Positions 52,622 through 60,857 of a stretch of DNA of 64,000 nucleotides are shown piece by piece. The position numbers and the translations under genes were made by a program. The stretch spans positions 1 to 64,000 of the forward strand of contig NZ_BDBR01000036.1 of the NCBI RefSeq assembly GCF_001613085.1. Reading direction: 5' to 3'. Numbering within the stretch: position 1 is the stretch's first letter; each line of letters opens with the position of its first letter. The notes under the pieces were generated by a model. It was not told the DNA's origin, searched no databases, and was given only the letters and a program-made list of their open reading frames with translations. Source of the stretch: Nocardia salmonicida NBRC 13393. GTDB taxonomy: Bacteria; Actinomycetota; Actinomycetes; Mycobacteriales; Mycobacteriaceae.

Positions 52622-54796
52622 TCAGGCCGGACCTACCGTCACCGGCACTCCGTTGAACACAGCGGTGCCGGACACCGCGTCGACCACCGAATCATCGGTC
52701 AGCACATTGGCATTCACCCCGGCGTGCGCCAGCGCGACCGACTGGGTGGTGCTCGTGCCGTGGCCCCAACCGTGCGGCAGGCTCACCACGCCGGGCATGA
52801 TCGTCGGCGTCAGCTCCACTTGCACCGTCAACGAGCCGGCCGCCGAGGTGATCTCGGCCTGTTCGCCGAGACCGAGACGGGTCGCGTCGTCGGGGTGTAC
52901 CTGCAGCGTGCAGCGGTTGGAGCCGCCGACCAGGCCCGAGATGTTGTGCATCCAGCTGTTGTTGGAGCGCAGCTGACGTCGTCCGATCAGCACCATCGCG
53001 GGCGCGATGTTCGCCAGTCCGGCCCGCAGGCGCGTCACGTCCGCCAGCAGTTGCGGCGGGGCAAGCTCGACCCTCTTCGACGCGGTGCGCAAGATGCCGG
53101 GCAGCCGCGGCCGCAGCGGGCCGAGGTCGATGCCGTGCGGGTTGTCGAGCAGGGTTTTCAGGCTCAGTTCACCACCGTTCCAGGCACCGTACGGGCCGAG
53201 CTTGAGCATCAGATCGAGGCGCTGCTCAGTGGTGTTCGCGCCGGTCAGCTCCTCGCGGCGTTCGCTCATGTCGGCCTTGTGCAGGGTGCCCGCGATGACG
53301 AGTTCGTCGATCATCGCGATCGGGCTCGCCGCTCCCGTTCCGGTATGGGGCTGACCGCTCACCGCGGCCGCGAGGCGGGCCACCACCGCCGATTCCGACG
53401 GCCGATCGCCCAGGGGAACCACCGGCGGTGAGTAGCGCGCGTAGTTGCGCACCGCGAACTGCAGCAGCGCGAAATCGAAGTGCGGCGACTGCACCGAGCG
53501 CGGCGGCGGCAGGATCACATTCGCGTGTCTGGTGGTTTCGTTGACGTAGCGATCGACACTGACCATGAACTCCAGCCCGGCCAGACCCTTGTCCAGTCGC
53601 GCGCCGCTCGGCGCGGAGAGCACCGGGTTGCCCGCGACCGTCACCAGCGCCTTGATCTGCCCCTCACCCGGGGTTTCGATCTCGTCGGCCAGGGTGGCGA
53701 CGGGCAGTTCGCCCATCGACTCCGGCAGCTCGCGAACGCGGCTGGTCCAGCGGCCCAGCCGGAACGGCTTGGATCGCTGCACTCCGCCCGCCGCCGCGTC
53801 GGCGAACATGGCGCCGCCGGGGGAGTCGAGGTTGCCGGTGAGGGTGTTGACGGCGTCGACCAGCCACTGGGTGAGCGTGCCGAACTCCGCGGTGCAGGTG
53901 CCGATCCGCGCGTACACAGCTGACGTGGGCGCGGCGGCGAGTTCGCGGGTCAGTACGCGGATCGTGTCGGCGGAGATGCCGGTGCGCTCGGCCACCGCTT
54001 CGGGCGGGAACTCGAGCGCGGCAGCGCGCAGTTCGTCGAGCCCGGCGACGTCGACGCGCACGTCCGTGAGACCTTCCTCGAACAGCGTGTACACCACCCC
54101 GAACAGCAGATAGGCATCGGCGCCCGGCCGGATGAACAGGTGCTGGTCGGCGAGTGCGGCGGTTCTGGTCTCGCGCGGATCGACCACGACCAGCTTGCCC
54201 CCGCGAGCCCGCAACGCCTTGAGCCGGCCGGGAAAATCGGGCGCCGTGCACAGCGACCCGTTGGACTCGAGCGGATTGGCGCCGAGCATCAGCAGGAAAT
54301 CGGTGCGGTCGAGGTCGGGGACCGGGACCTTGAGCGGGTCGCCGAACATGAGCCCGGCCGCGACCTGTTTCGGCATCTGATCGGCCGAACTCGCGGTGTA
54401 GACGTGGCGGGTGCTCAACGCGCGGATGAGCGCGGGCAGATAGAGCGCGCCCGCGACGGTGTGCGCGTTGGGATTGCCCAGGTACATGGCGGACGAGCCG
54501 CGGGGGATCTCGGCGAAGGCGGCCGCGATCAAGTCGAACGCCTCGTCCCAGCCCGCGGCGCGGAATCCGTCACCGTCGCGGATCAGCGGGGTGGTGACCA
54601 GGTCGGGATCGTTGTCGAGTTGGCCGAAGCTGGCGCCCTTCGGGCACAGGAAGCCCTTGCTGAACGGGTCGTCGCGATCACCGCGTACCGACAACACCCG
54701 GTCGGCGTCGTCGAGAGTGAGCGTGAGACCGCAGACGGCCTCACACAGCGGACAGGTACGCAGAGCGGTCCGAGAAGACAGCGAACGAGAAGCCAT
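52622..54796 (-). CDS. Molybdopterin-dependent oxidoreductase with [4Fe-4S] cluster
   Basis: Bis-MGD oxidoreductase of the DMSO reductase/formate dehydrogenase superfamily, 724 residues, cytosolic (no Tat signal). Cys15, Cys18, Cys22 and Cys51 form the C-x2-C-x3-C-x28-C cluster motif. GNPNAHTVAGALY is the conserved loop near the Mo site, and LMLGANPLESNG and VVVDPRETRTA are cofactor-binding segments. The C-terminal domain has LRSNNSWMHN and LPHGWGHG, which bind the second pterin. No partner subunit lies nearby. The substrate (formate, nitrate or other) cannot be set from sequence alone. Confidence 0.88.
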   Translation of the reverse strand: MASRSLSSRTALRTCPLCEAVCGLTLTLDDADRVLSVRGDRDDPFSKGFLCPKGASFGQLDNDPDLVTTPLIRDGDGFRAAGWDEAFDLIAAAFAEIPRGSSAMYLGNPNAHTVAGALYLPALIRALSTRHVYTASSADQMPKQVAAGLMFGDPLKVPVPDLDRTDFLLMLGANPLESNGSLCTAPDFPGRLKALRARGGKLVVVDPRETRTAALADQHLFIRPGADAYLLFGVVYTLFEEGLTDVRVDVAGLDELRAAALEFPPEAVAERTGISADTIRVLTRELAAAPTSAVYARIGTCTAEFGTLTQWLVDAVNTLTGNLDSPGGAMFADAAAGGVQRSKPFRLGRWTSRVRELPESMGELPVATLADEIETPGEGQIKALVTVAGNPVLSAPSGARLDKGLAGLEFMVSVDRYVNETTRHANVILPPPRSVQSPHFDFALLQFAVRNYARYSPPVVPLGDRPSESAVVARLAAAVSGQPHTGTGAASPIAMIDELVIAGTLHKADMSERREELTGANTTEQRLDLMLKLGPYGAWNGGELSLKTLLDNPHGIDLGPLRPRLPGILRTASKRVELAPPQLLADVTRLRAGLANIAPAMVLIGRRQLRSNNSWMHNISGLVGGSNRCTLQVHPDDATRLGLGEQAEITSAAGSLTVQVELTPTIMPGVVSLPHGWGHGTSTTQSVALAHAGVNANVLTDDSVVDAVSGTAVFNGVPVTVGPA

Positions 54797-54844
54797 GTCT
54801 CATGCTTACGCCCACCGGGGTGGGCGATGGCCGGAAACGCCGAA

Positions 54845-54889
54845 AACCCGCGAGCTGCGACGTCGGGGAGGCGTCGCGGATCGCGGGTT
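54845..54889 (-). terminator. Two-part stem after the 54904 gene
   Basis: Outer arms AACCCGCGA (54845-54853) and TCGCGGGTT (54881-54889) enclose inner arms GCGACG (54857-54862) and CGTCGC (54872-54877). It lies 15 bp past the stop of the minus-strand gene; a T tract is weak. Confidence 0.5.
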
Positions 54890-54903
54890 CGGGCTGGTTC
54901 AGG

Positions 54904-55410
54904 TCAGCTGGCCAGAGTCAGCGCGGTGCGCTTGCCGGTCTGCTTGGTGCCGGACTGCTTGCGCGCCATCGCCGAGCGCACGGCCGCACCGAGGGCGACG
55001 ACCGGCGGGATCCAGCGGGCCTCGGTGGGAGCGACACTCCAGGAGGCGCTGCCCGCGGCCAGCTGGGTCGGCGGCAGCGGGATGCTCGCACCGTCGGTGT
55101 GCACGATGACGCCGGCCTCACGCATGGCCTCGATCGCCATGGCGGCCTTGCGGACTCCGGTGACCAGGTGGATCTCGCGACGCTCCTGGCCCGGGATCTC
55201 GATCACGGGGCCGGACAGGTTGTTGGCGCGCAGGAAGCGGCGGACATCGCCCGCGATCTCACCGGTGATCTCGATGGCCGAGACCTCGTCATCGGTGATC
55301 AAGCACAGACCATTGGTGGTTTCAGCGACCGTCCATCCACGCGCGGTGTACTCCTGCGCGGCGGCACCTTTGTCGGCGGCCGTAGTGGTGGTCGGAAACG
55401 TCGTGCGCAC
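54904..55410 (-). CDS. Conserved actinobacterial protein, possibly related to the N-terminal part of bifunctional primase/polymerase proteins
   Basis: Protein of 168 residues with an N-terminal alpha/beta section (AQEYTARGWTVAETTNGLCLITDDEVSAIEI) and a central GPVIEIPGQERREIHLVTG. A motif IPLPPTQLAAGSASWSVAPTEARWIPPVVAL follows, which resembles the small actinobacterial prim-pol-like proteins. The usual primase catalytic Asp pairs are not evident, so catalytic activity is doubtful. The C-terminus is basic. GTG 55410 has GGAG 8 nt upstream. Monocistronic with a following hairpin. Confidence 0.6.
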   Translation of the reverse strand: MRTTFPTTTTAADKGAAAQEYTARGWTVAETTNGLCLITDDEVSAIEITGEIAGDVRRFLRANNLSGPVIEIPGQERREIHLVTGVRKAAMAIEAMREAGVIVHTDGASIPLPPTQLAAGSASWSVAPTEARWIPPVVALGAAVRSAMARKQSGTKQTGKRTALTLAS

Positions 55411-55604
55411 TGTGTGTTCTCCATTCCCCGAAGAGCTCTGTTCCTGCGTTCATGGGCGTATCGGCGCGGGGTAGTCCACTTGTTACGCCGTTACCGAAAA
55501 ATATTCGAGAGTGTCTGCTTCGTCTCAGTTCGGTAACCTTCGCTATCGCAGGTATGGCGCCGCCCGGGTTGGCGTAGGGGCCGAAAGCGGGCAGGATTCG
55601 GACT

Positions 55605-56189
55605 ATGACCGAAGCGCCTGGCACCCCCGAGTCGAACGACGAGGATGCCGAGGAGTTCGAAGCCGAATCGCGTTGGCTCTCTTGGAAAGAGAGCGACGGA
55701 AAGCGTCCGGCTCGTCCTGCCGAGGGTACGTACGAGGCAGACCTGGCACGCGACGCGGGGTTCGAAGAGCCCTTCCGCACTACCGGTTCGGCCAAACAGT
55801 GGGCTGCCGAAGCGGGCCGTTCCCTGCTCGACGTGCAGTTCCGCAGGCCCGCGACCAGGACATTGCTGCCGCTCGCCTACGTTCTCGGCGTCGTTTCCTT
55901 CGGCATCGGCGTGCCGATCGCGCTCACGGTGCTGATGTGGAGGGCCTCGGCGCTGCTGGGGGTGCTCGCCGCGCTCGTCGCCGTGCCGCTGGGGCTCACC
56001 ATCGCGGCCTCGGTGCGCCTGATGCTCGAATTCGCCGACAACGCGGCCCGGCTGGCAGGCCGCGTCGAGCACATCAGCGAACTGGCCGATGGCCTGTTCC
56101 AGGCCCTGTCCGATGTCGCCGAGCCGGTGAACCAACTCTCCGAAGATGTTCGAGCAGTGCAGTTCTGGCGGTTCCGCAAGAAAAAATAG
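55605..56189 (+). CDS. DUF4282-type membrane protein
   Basis: Protein of 194 residues. Residues ~1-75 are acidic and disordered-looking (SNDEDAEEFEAESRWLSWKES). Then SLLDVQFRRPATRTLLPLAYVLG opens a pair of hydrophobic helices (about 85-105 and 110-135), followed by RLMLEFADNAARLAGRVEHISEL, a membrane-proximal amphipathic helix typical of DUF4282 proteins. Function unknown. Its own promoter region lies in the 194-bp gap after the divergent gene at 55410. Confidence 0.75.
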   Translation: MTEAPGTPESNDEDAEEFEAESRWLSWKESDGKRPARPAEGTYEADLARDAGFEEPFRTTGSAKQWAAEAGRSLLDVQFRRPATRTLLPLAYVLGVVSFGIGVPIALTVLMWRASALLGVLAALVAVPLGLTIAASVRLMLEFADNAARLAGRVEHISELADGLFQALSDVAEPVNQLSEDVRAVQFWRFRKKK

Positions 56190-56312
56190 GTCTTGCGCAG
56201 TGTCCGATTCATTGTGAAACAATCCGTACGCAGATCCGACGATATGTCGGCCGCGTAGGGCGGTCTCCGAAAGTTCTGTCCGGAGGCCGGAGTTCGGATA
56301 CAGGGGGGAAGT

Positions 56313-57158
56313 ATGGCTTCACCACAGGGCGTCACGGGTTCCACGATGCCGCGCAGGCAGTTGGGCAGGCACTTACGTGACCTGCGCAATCGTGCGCGGA
56401 TGACAACGAGAACCGCGGCGGCGCAACTGGAGTGGTCGGAAGCGAAGATCTGGCGGATCGAAACGGGGCAGACGTCGTTGCGCAGCCTCGACGTCGAGGC
56501 CATGTGCAAGGTGTACGGCGCGCCGGCCGATCTGGTCGAACCGCTGGCCGCCCTGGCTCGCGAAACCAAGGCGCGGGGTTGGTGGACGAGCTACGGCGAT
56601 GTGATCGCGGAGGGCTTCGAGGTCTACATCGGCCTCGAGGAAGCCGCGTCGGGGCTGGCACTCTACGAGGACGGCCTGATCCCGGCGCTGTTGCAGACTC
56701 AGGACTACGCGAAAGCGCTGTTCGAGCAAACGATTCCGGACCTGACCGAGGCAGAGCTCGAGCGCAGGCTGCGGGTGCTCGCCGCCAGGCAGGCCCTGGT
56801 CACCAGGGCCGATGCCCCGTTGCGGCTGGACGTGGTGCTGGCCGAGTCGGTGCTCACCCGCTTCATCGGTGACGAGCGCGTGCGCGCGGGCCAGCTCGCG
56901 CGATTGCGGGAGCTGGCCGAGCGCGACACGGTGCGCATCCAGGTGGTTCCCGGCGATTCCGGCTATCACGCCGGTCTCGAATCCGGCCGGTTCGTGATCC
57001 TGGATTTCGGGGTCGACGATTCGGTGGATCGACCGGAGCCGCCGGTGGTCTACGTGGAAACCTTCGCGGGCAGCAGCTATCTGGACAAACCGGCCGAATG
57101 CGACCGCTACCGGCGGGCGTTCACCGACATCACCGTGGCGGCTACGGGCACGCTGTAG
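56313..57158 (+). CDS. XRE-family regulator with DUF5753 domain
   Basis: Cytosolic DNA-binding protein of 281 residues. The HTH_31/XRE domain is at residues ~8-70 (LGRHLRDLRNRARMTTRTAAAQLEWSEAKIWRIETGQTSL). The DUF5753 ligand/effector domain fills residues ~85-275 (YIGLEEAASGLALYEDGLIPALLQTQDYAKAL, then LRELAERDTVRIQVVPGDSGYHAG). Such proteins are abundant in actinobacteria, often beside DUF397 genes and tied to development or phage response; no DUF397 partner is seen here. GGGGGGAAGT precedes ATG 56313. Its 3' end overlaps the opposite MarR gene by 17 bp. Confidence 0.9.
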   Translation: MASPQGVTGSTMPRRQLGRHLRDLRNRARMTTRTAAAQLEWSEAKIWRIETGQTSLRSLDVEAMCKVYGAPADLVEPLAALARETKARGWWTSYGDVIAEGFEVYIGLEEAASGLALYEDGLIPALLQTQDYAKALFEQTIPDLTEAELERRLRVLAARQALVTRADAPLRLDVVLAESVLTRFIGDERVRAGQLARLRELAERDTVRIQVVPGDSGYHAGLESGRFVILDFGVDDSVDRPEPPVVYVETFAGSSYLDKPAECDRYRRAFTDITVAATGTL

Positions 57159-57561
57159 GGCTGTCCCACGACCCGGCGAGCACCGAACGGTGGGTGGGCA
57201 GGGCGCGGTCGTAGACCGCCCTGCCCTTGTCGGTGAGTTGGACGAAGATGGCGCGACGGTCGAGATCGCACATGCTCCGCTCGACCAGTCCGTCGCGTTC
57301 CAGTCTGGCCACCGCGCGCGACAGCGCGCTCTGGCTCAGGTAGATGTCCTGGGCCAGTTCCGTCATGCGGTACTTCTGACACGCCGCGTCGACCAGCCGG
57401 TCCAGCGTTTCGAATTCGCTGAGGCCGATCTCGTGGTCCCTTTGGAGCGCCTTCTCCAGGGCGCAACTCACGGCGGCATGCCTGCCGAGCAGTTCGCGCC
57501 ACTGACCGACCAGCTCGGTGGGCGCTTCAGTGCGCCGAGCTGACGTTGCGGCCGGGTTCAT
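57142..57561 (-). CDS. MarR family transcriptional regulator
   Basis: Winged-helix regulator of 139 residues: DIYLSQSALSRAVARLERDGLVERSMCDLDRRAIFVQLTDKGRAVYD is the recognition helix and wing. The N-terminal ~20 residues are variable. It is divergent from the DHA2 drug/proton pump at 57647 across 85 bp, with AT-rich imperfect dyads, so it probably represses the pump and itself in response to a toxic ligand. Convergent overlap of 17 bp with the XRE gene. Confidence 0.88.
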   Translation of the reverse strand: MNPAATSARRTEAPTELVGQWRELLGRHAAVSCALEKALQRDHEIGLSEFETLDRLVDAACQKYRMTELAQDIYLSQSALSRAVARLERDGLVERSMCDLDRRAIFVQLTDKGRAVYDRALPTHRSVLAGSWDSPTACP

Positions 57562-57599
57562 GGCCTCATCTTAGTGGTCCGCCCCTGTTCATGCAACGG

Positions 57600-57646
57600 C
57601 ATTTTATGTGTTGGCAATTAATGCACACGCATGTAATGTCCTCCGC
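57600..57646. promoter_or_regulatory. AT-rich promoter/operator region between marR-type gene and MFS pump
   Basis: In otherwise GC-rich DNA this stretch contains GCAATTAATGC, an imperfect palindrome, and overlapping TTAATGC/GCATGTAA arms. Position between a MarR gene and its likely target makes it the probable operator; the exact site cannot be fixed by eye. Confidence 0.35.
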
Positions 57647-59125
57647 ATGACTTCGCCAGCAACGCTTTCGGCCGCAGATCAGGCGACCGATCCCACCAGG
57701 TGGCCCCTCCGGCTCTGGGGCATGCTGATCACTCTGTGCATCGTTCTCTTCCTCGACGGGCTCGACGTCTCGATGATCGGCGTCGCGCTGCCGTCCATCG
57801 GCGCCGAACTCGATCTGTCCACCTCCACCCTGCAGTGGCTCGTCAGCGGCTACATCCTCGGCTACGGCGGCCTGTTGCTGCTGGGCGGACGCACCGCCGA
57901 CCTGCTCGGACGCCGCAAGGTCTTCCTCATCGCACTCGCGGTGTTCGCCGTCGCATCACTGGTCGGCGGCCTGGTGAGCGACCCCGCTCTGCTGATCGCC
58001 ACCCGTTTCGTCAAGGGCCTGGCCGCCGCGTTCACCGCGCCGACCGGCCTGTCGATCATCACCACCACGTTCGCCGAAGGAAAAGCGCGCAACAAGGCGC
58101 TGTCGATCTACACCGTCTTCGGTGCGGGCGGCTACTCCATGGGTCTGCTGTTCGGTGGCCTGATGACCGGCGTCGGCTGGCGCTGGACCTTCCTGCTGCC
58201 CGTCCCGATCGCCGTCGCCGCGCTGATCGCCGCGTTCGCGCTGGTGCCCGAGGACGGTAAGGCCGAAGAGGGCGGACACGATCTACTCGGTGCGCTCCTG
58301 TCGACGGCGGGCATGTTGTTGCTGGTCTACACCGTGGTCACCGCGCCGGAAGTCGGATGGGCCTCGGGCCGCACCATCGGTTCGTTCCTCGCCGTGATCG
58401 CCCTGTTCGCCGCGTTCGTCGTCACCGAACAGCGCGTGAAGCACCCGCTGGTTCGCCTCGGCATCCTGCGCAAGGCCTCGCTCGTGCGAGCCAGCCTGGC
58501 CATCATCGCGGTCGCCGGTTCGTACTTCTCCTGGCAGTTCATCGTGACCCTGTACATGCAGGACACCCTGGAATGGTCGGCGCTGAAGCTGGCGATGGCC
58601 CTGCTGCCGGTGGGCATCCTGGTCGTCGGGTCGGCGTTCTTCTCCGAGAAGCTGATCGACCGTTTCGGCACCGGGCCGGTCATCGCGGTCACCATGAGCG
58701 TGATGGCGATCGGCTACCTGCTGTTCCTGCGGATCGACACGGCACCCGGCTACTTCACCGTGCTGCTGCCCGCGATCCTGTTGATCGGCATCGGCTGGGT
58801 CGGTTTCCCGGCGATCAATGTGCAGGCCACCAGCGGTATCGACGACGACGAACAGGGTCTCGCGGCAGGCGTGCTGCAGACCTCCATGCAGGTCGGCGCG
58901 GCCATCGTGCTCGCGGTGACCACCGCCATCGTCACCTCCGGCGGGCACGGAACGAGTGCCACTCCGCAACAGATGCTCGACACCTACCGGCCGGGCCTCG
59001 AGTTCGCGGCGGGCGTCACCATCGTCGGCGCGCTGGTCGCACTGACGGTGTTCCTGCCCAGGTTCCGCAAGCCCGCCCAGGACACACCGGTCGTCGAGGC
59101 GAAGGTTCTCGAACCGGTCGCCTGA
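57647..59125 (+). CDS. DHA2-family MFS transporter
   Basis: Drug:proton antiporter of 492 residues with fourteen hydrophobic segments. Motif A GGRTADLLGRRKVFL follows the second helix, motif C-like glycine-rich GAGGYSMGLLFGGLMTG sits in helix 5, and motif D1-like LDGLDVSMIGVALPSIG is at the N-terminus. ATG 57647 is placed just before the conserved TSPATLSAADQ start; an upstream in-frame codon at 57608 lies in the operator region. Substrates are probably hydrophobic antibiotics; regulation by the divergent MarR is inferred. Confidence 0.9.
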   Translation: MTSPATLSAADQATDPTRWPLRLWGMLITLCIVLFLDGLDVSMIGVALPSIGAELDLSTSTLQWLVSGYILGYGGLLLLGGRTADLLGRRKVFLIALAVFAVASLVGGLVSDPALLIATRFVKGLAAAFTAPTGLSIITTTFAEGKARNKALSIYTVFGAGGYSMGLLFGGLMTGVGWRWTFLLPVPIAVAALIAAFALVPEDGKAEEGGHDLLGALLSTAGMLLLVYTVVTAPEVGWASGRTIGSFLAVIALFAAFVVTEQRVKHPLVRLGILRKASLVRASLAIIAVAGSYFSWQFIVTLYMQDTLEWSALKLAMALLPVGILVVGSAFFSEKLIDRFGTGPVIAVTMSVMAIGYLLFLRIDTAPGYFTVLLPAILLIGIGWVGFPAINVQATSGIDDDEQGLAAGVLQTSMQVGAAIVLAVTTAIVTSGGHGTSATPQQMLDTYRPGLEFAAGVTIVGALVALTVFLPRFRKPAQDTPVVEAKVLEPVA

Positions 59126-59137
59126 TCGGATAACGCC

Positions 59138-59170
59138 GAACGGCACCACCTCGCGCGGGTGGTGCCGTTC
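59138..59170. terminator. Bidirectional terminator between MFS pump and rmlC
   Basis: GAACGGCACCACC (59138-59150) pairs perfectly with GGTGGTGCCGTTC (59158-59170) around a 7-nt loop between two convergent genes. Confidence 0.8.
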
Positions 59171-59185
59171 AGCGTTTCACGTGAA

Positions 59186-59737
59186 TCAGTCGGAAAACTT
59201 CGGCGCTGCTTCGTCTTTCGCCGAGCGAACGTAGGTCAGCGGGCGGCCGTCGCGGCCCTCGGTCGGCCAGGCGATAGCGAGGCGCGGATCGAAAGCGTCC
59301 ATGTCCCTGTCGAATTCGGGGGAGTACTCAAGCGAGCAGAGGTAGGTCACCGTCGAGCGGTTCTCCAGCGAGAGGATGGCATGGCCGAGGCCCTCGGACA
59401 GGAACACCGAGCGGCGCGACACGTCATCGAGCAACACACTGTCCCACCGGCCGTAGGTCGGCGAGCCGGGTCGCAGGTCGACCACCACGTCCAGGAACGC
59501 ACCGCGTACACAGGTCACATACTTGGCCTGACCGGGCGGATCGTCGGTGTAATGGATCCCGCGCAGCACCCCGGCCGCCGAGACGGAGGTGTTCACCTGG
59601 TGCAGTTCGAACGGGCGCCCGGTGGCCTTCTCGAACTCCGAGGCCTTGAACGACTCACAGAACATGCCGCGGTCGTCGCCGAGCAGACGCGGGGTCACCA
59701 CCCAGGCGCCAGGGATCGCCAGTTCACGAAACTCCAT
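59186..59737 (-). CDS. rmlC: dTDP-4-dehydrorhamnose 3,5-epimerase family protein
   Basis: Cupin-fold epimerase of 183 residues in the dTDP-L-rhamnose pathway that supplies the galactan linker sugar. VVTPRLLGDDRGMFCESF opens the domain; the catalytic His is in GVLRGIHYTDDPPGQAKYV, with VDLRPGSPTYGRW and the late Tyr in STVTYLCSLEYSPEFD. It is slightly shorter than typical RmlC (~200). It begins 3 bp after the stop of the upstream rmlA on the same strand and is co-transcribed with it. A non-rhamnose sugar epimerase of the same family cannot be excluded. Confidence 0.88.
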   Translation of the reverse strand: MEFRELAIPGAWVVTPRLLGDDRGMFCESFKASEFEKATGRPFELHQVNTSVSAAGVLRGIHYTDDPPGQAKYVTCVRGAFLDVVVDLRPGSPTYGRWDSVLLDDVSRRSVFLSEGLGHAILSLENRSTVTYLCSLEYSPEFDRDMDAFDPRLAIAWPTEGRDGRPLTYVRSAKDEAAPKFSD

Positions 59738-59740
59738 GCG

Positions 59741-60613
59741 TTACCAGTCTTTTCCGCGGTCGATCAGATCCAGCAGGTAGCGGCCGTAGCCCGAGCGCAC
59801 CATCGGTTCGGCGAGCTTGCACAGCTGTTCGTCGGAGATCAGGCCGCGCCGCCACGCCACTTCTTCCGGCACGCCGATCTTGAGGCCCTGACGTTCCTCG
59901 ATGGTGCGCACGTAATTGGCGGCATCGAGCAGGGAGTCGAAGGTGCCGGTGTCGAGCCAGGCGGTGCCGCGCGCCAGCACGTCGACACTGAGCCGGTTCT
60001 GTTCGAGATAGGCGCGGTTGATGTCGGTGATCTCGTACTCCCCGCGCGCCGACGGGCGTAGCTCGCGGGCGATCTCGACCACGTCGTTGTCGTAGAAGTA
60101 GAGGCCGGGGATGGCGTAGTTCGAGCGCGGGACCTTCGGCTTCTCCTCGATGGAGACCGCGCGGCCGTGATCGAACTCCACCACGCCGTACGCGGTGGGG
60201 TCCTTCACCCAGTAGGCGAACACCGCGCCGCCGTCGATGTCGTGGAAGCGTTCCAGGCTGGCGCCGAGACCGGGTCCGTGGAAGATGTTGTCGCCGAGGA
60301 CCAGCGCCGCGGGTTCGGTGCCGATGTGGTCGGCCCCCAGTACGAAGGCCCGTGCGAGGCCGTCGGGTTCGGGCTGCACCACATAGCTGATCGCGACGCC
60401 GAACTGACTGCCGTCGCCCAGCAATCGGGAAAACGCGTCGGCGTCCTCCGGCGTGGTGATCACCAGAATGTCGTCGATCCCTGCCAGCATGAGGGTGGAC
60501 AGCGGGTAGTAGACCATGGGTTTGTCGTAGACCGGGACGAGCTGCTTGCTCACCCCGCGCGTGATCGGGTGCAACCGTGAGCCGGTGCCGCCCGCCAAGA
60601 TGATTCCGCGCAT
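59741..60613 (-). CDS. rmlA: Glucose-1-phosphate thymidylyltransferase
   Basis: Makes dTDP-glucose from dTTP and glucose-1-phosphate, the first step to dTDP-rhamnose; 290 residues, the standard RmlA length. MRGIILAGGTGSRLHPITRGVSKQLVPVYDKPM is the nucleotide-binding signature. LVLGDNIFHGPG has the metal Asp, and GVVEFD and SIEEKPKVPRSNYAIPGLYFYD the sugar-binding part. ATG 60613 begins exactly at the conserved MRGIILAGG; TTG 60622 is rejected. CAGACT ends 8 nt upstream, a weaker case of the leaderless layout seen in this window. Confidence 0.94.
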   Translation of the reverse strand: MRGIILAGGTGSRLHPITRGVSKQLVPVYDKPMVYYPLSTLMLAGIDDILVITTPEDADAFSRLLGDGSQFGVAISYVVQPEPDGLARAFVLGADHIGTEPAALVLGDNIFHGPGLGASLERFHDIDGGAVFAYWVKDPTAYGVVEFDHGRAVSIEEKPKVPRSNYAIPGLYFYDNDVVEIARELRPSARGEYEITDINRAYLEQNRLSVDVLARGTAWLDTGTFDSLLDAANYVRTIEERQGLKIGVPEEVAWRRGLISDEQLCKLAEPMVRSGYGRYLLDLIDRGKDW

Positions 60614-60779
60614 AGGTGGCAAGTCTGCCAGTTCCCTCCTCCCCGGAGACGGGGAGGTTCCGACACGTCGTCGAATTGATCACGAACGTTTGATGGCCGG
60701 GTGTGTCGGGCGATAACTGAGACAGACATGGCGCTCATCTGATTATGTGAGCTCCGATGTGTGAAACATCACTGTGTTA

Positions 60780-60797
60780 GATGTCAGCGCCGACATC
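60780..60797. promoter_or_regulatory. 18-bp palindrome upstream of the alpha/beta hydrolase
   Basis: GATGTCAGCGCCGACATC is palindromic except for one base pair. It lies about 60 bp before ATG 60858, and a related GATGT-N5-ACATC lies at 60756-60770. This looks like an operator for the hydrolase gene; the regulator is not identifiable. Confidence 0.4.
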
Positions 60798-60857
60798 CGA
60801 TCCGGGGGGTTACGCCTTGATCAGGGGTCGACGCGCCAGCTGTGAGGTAGGTGCGCG

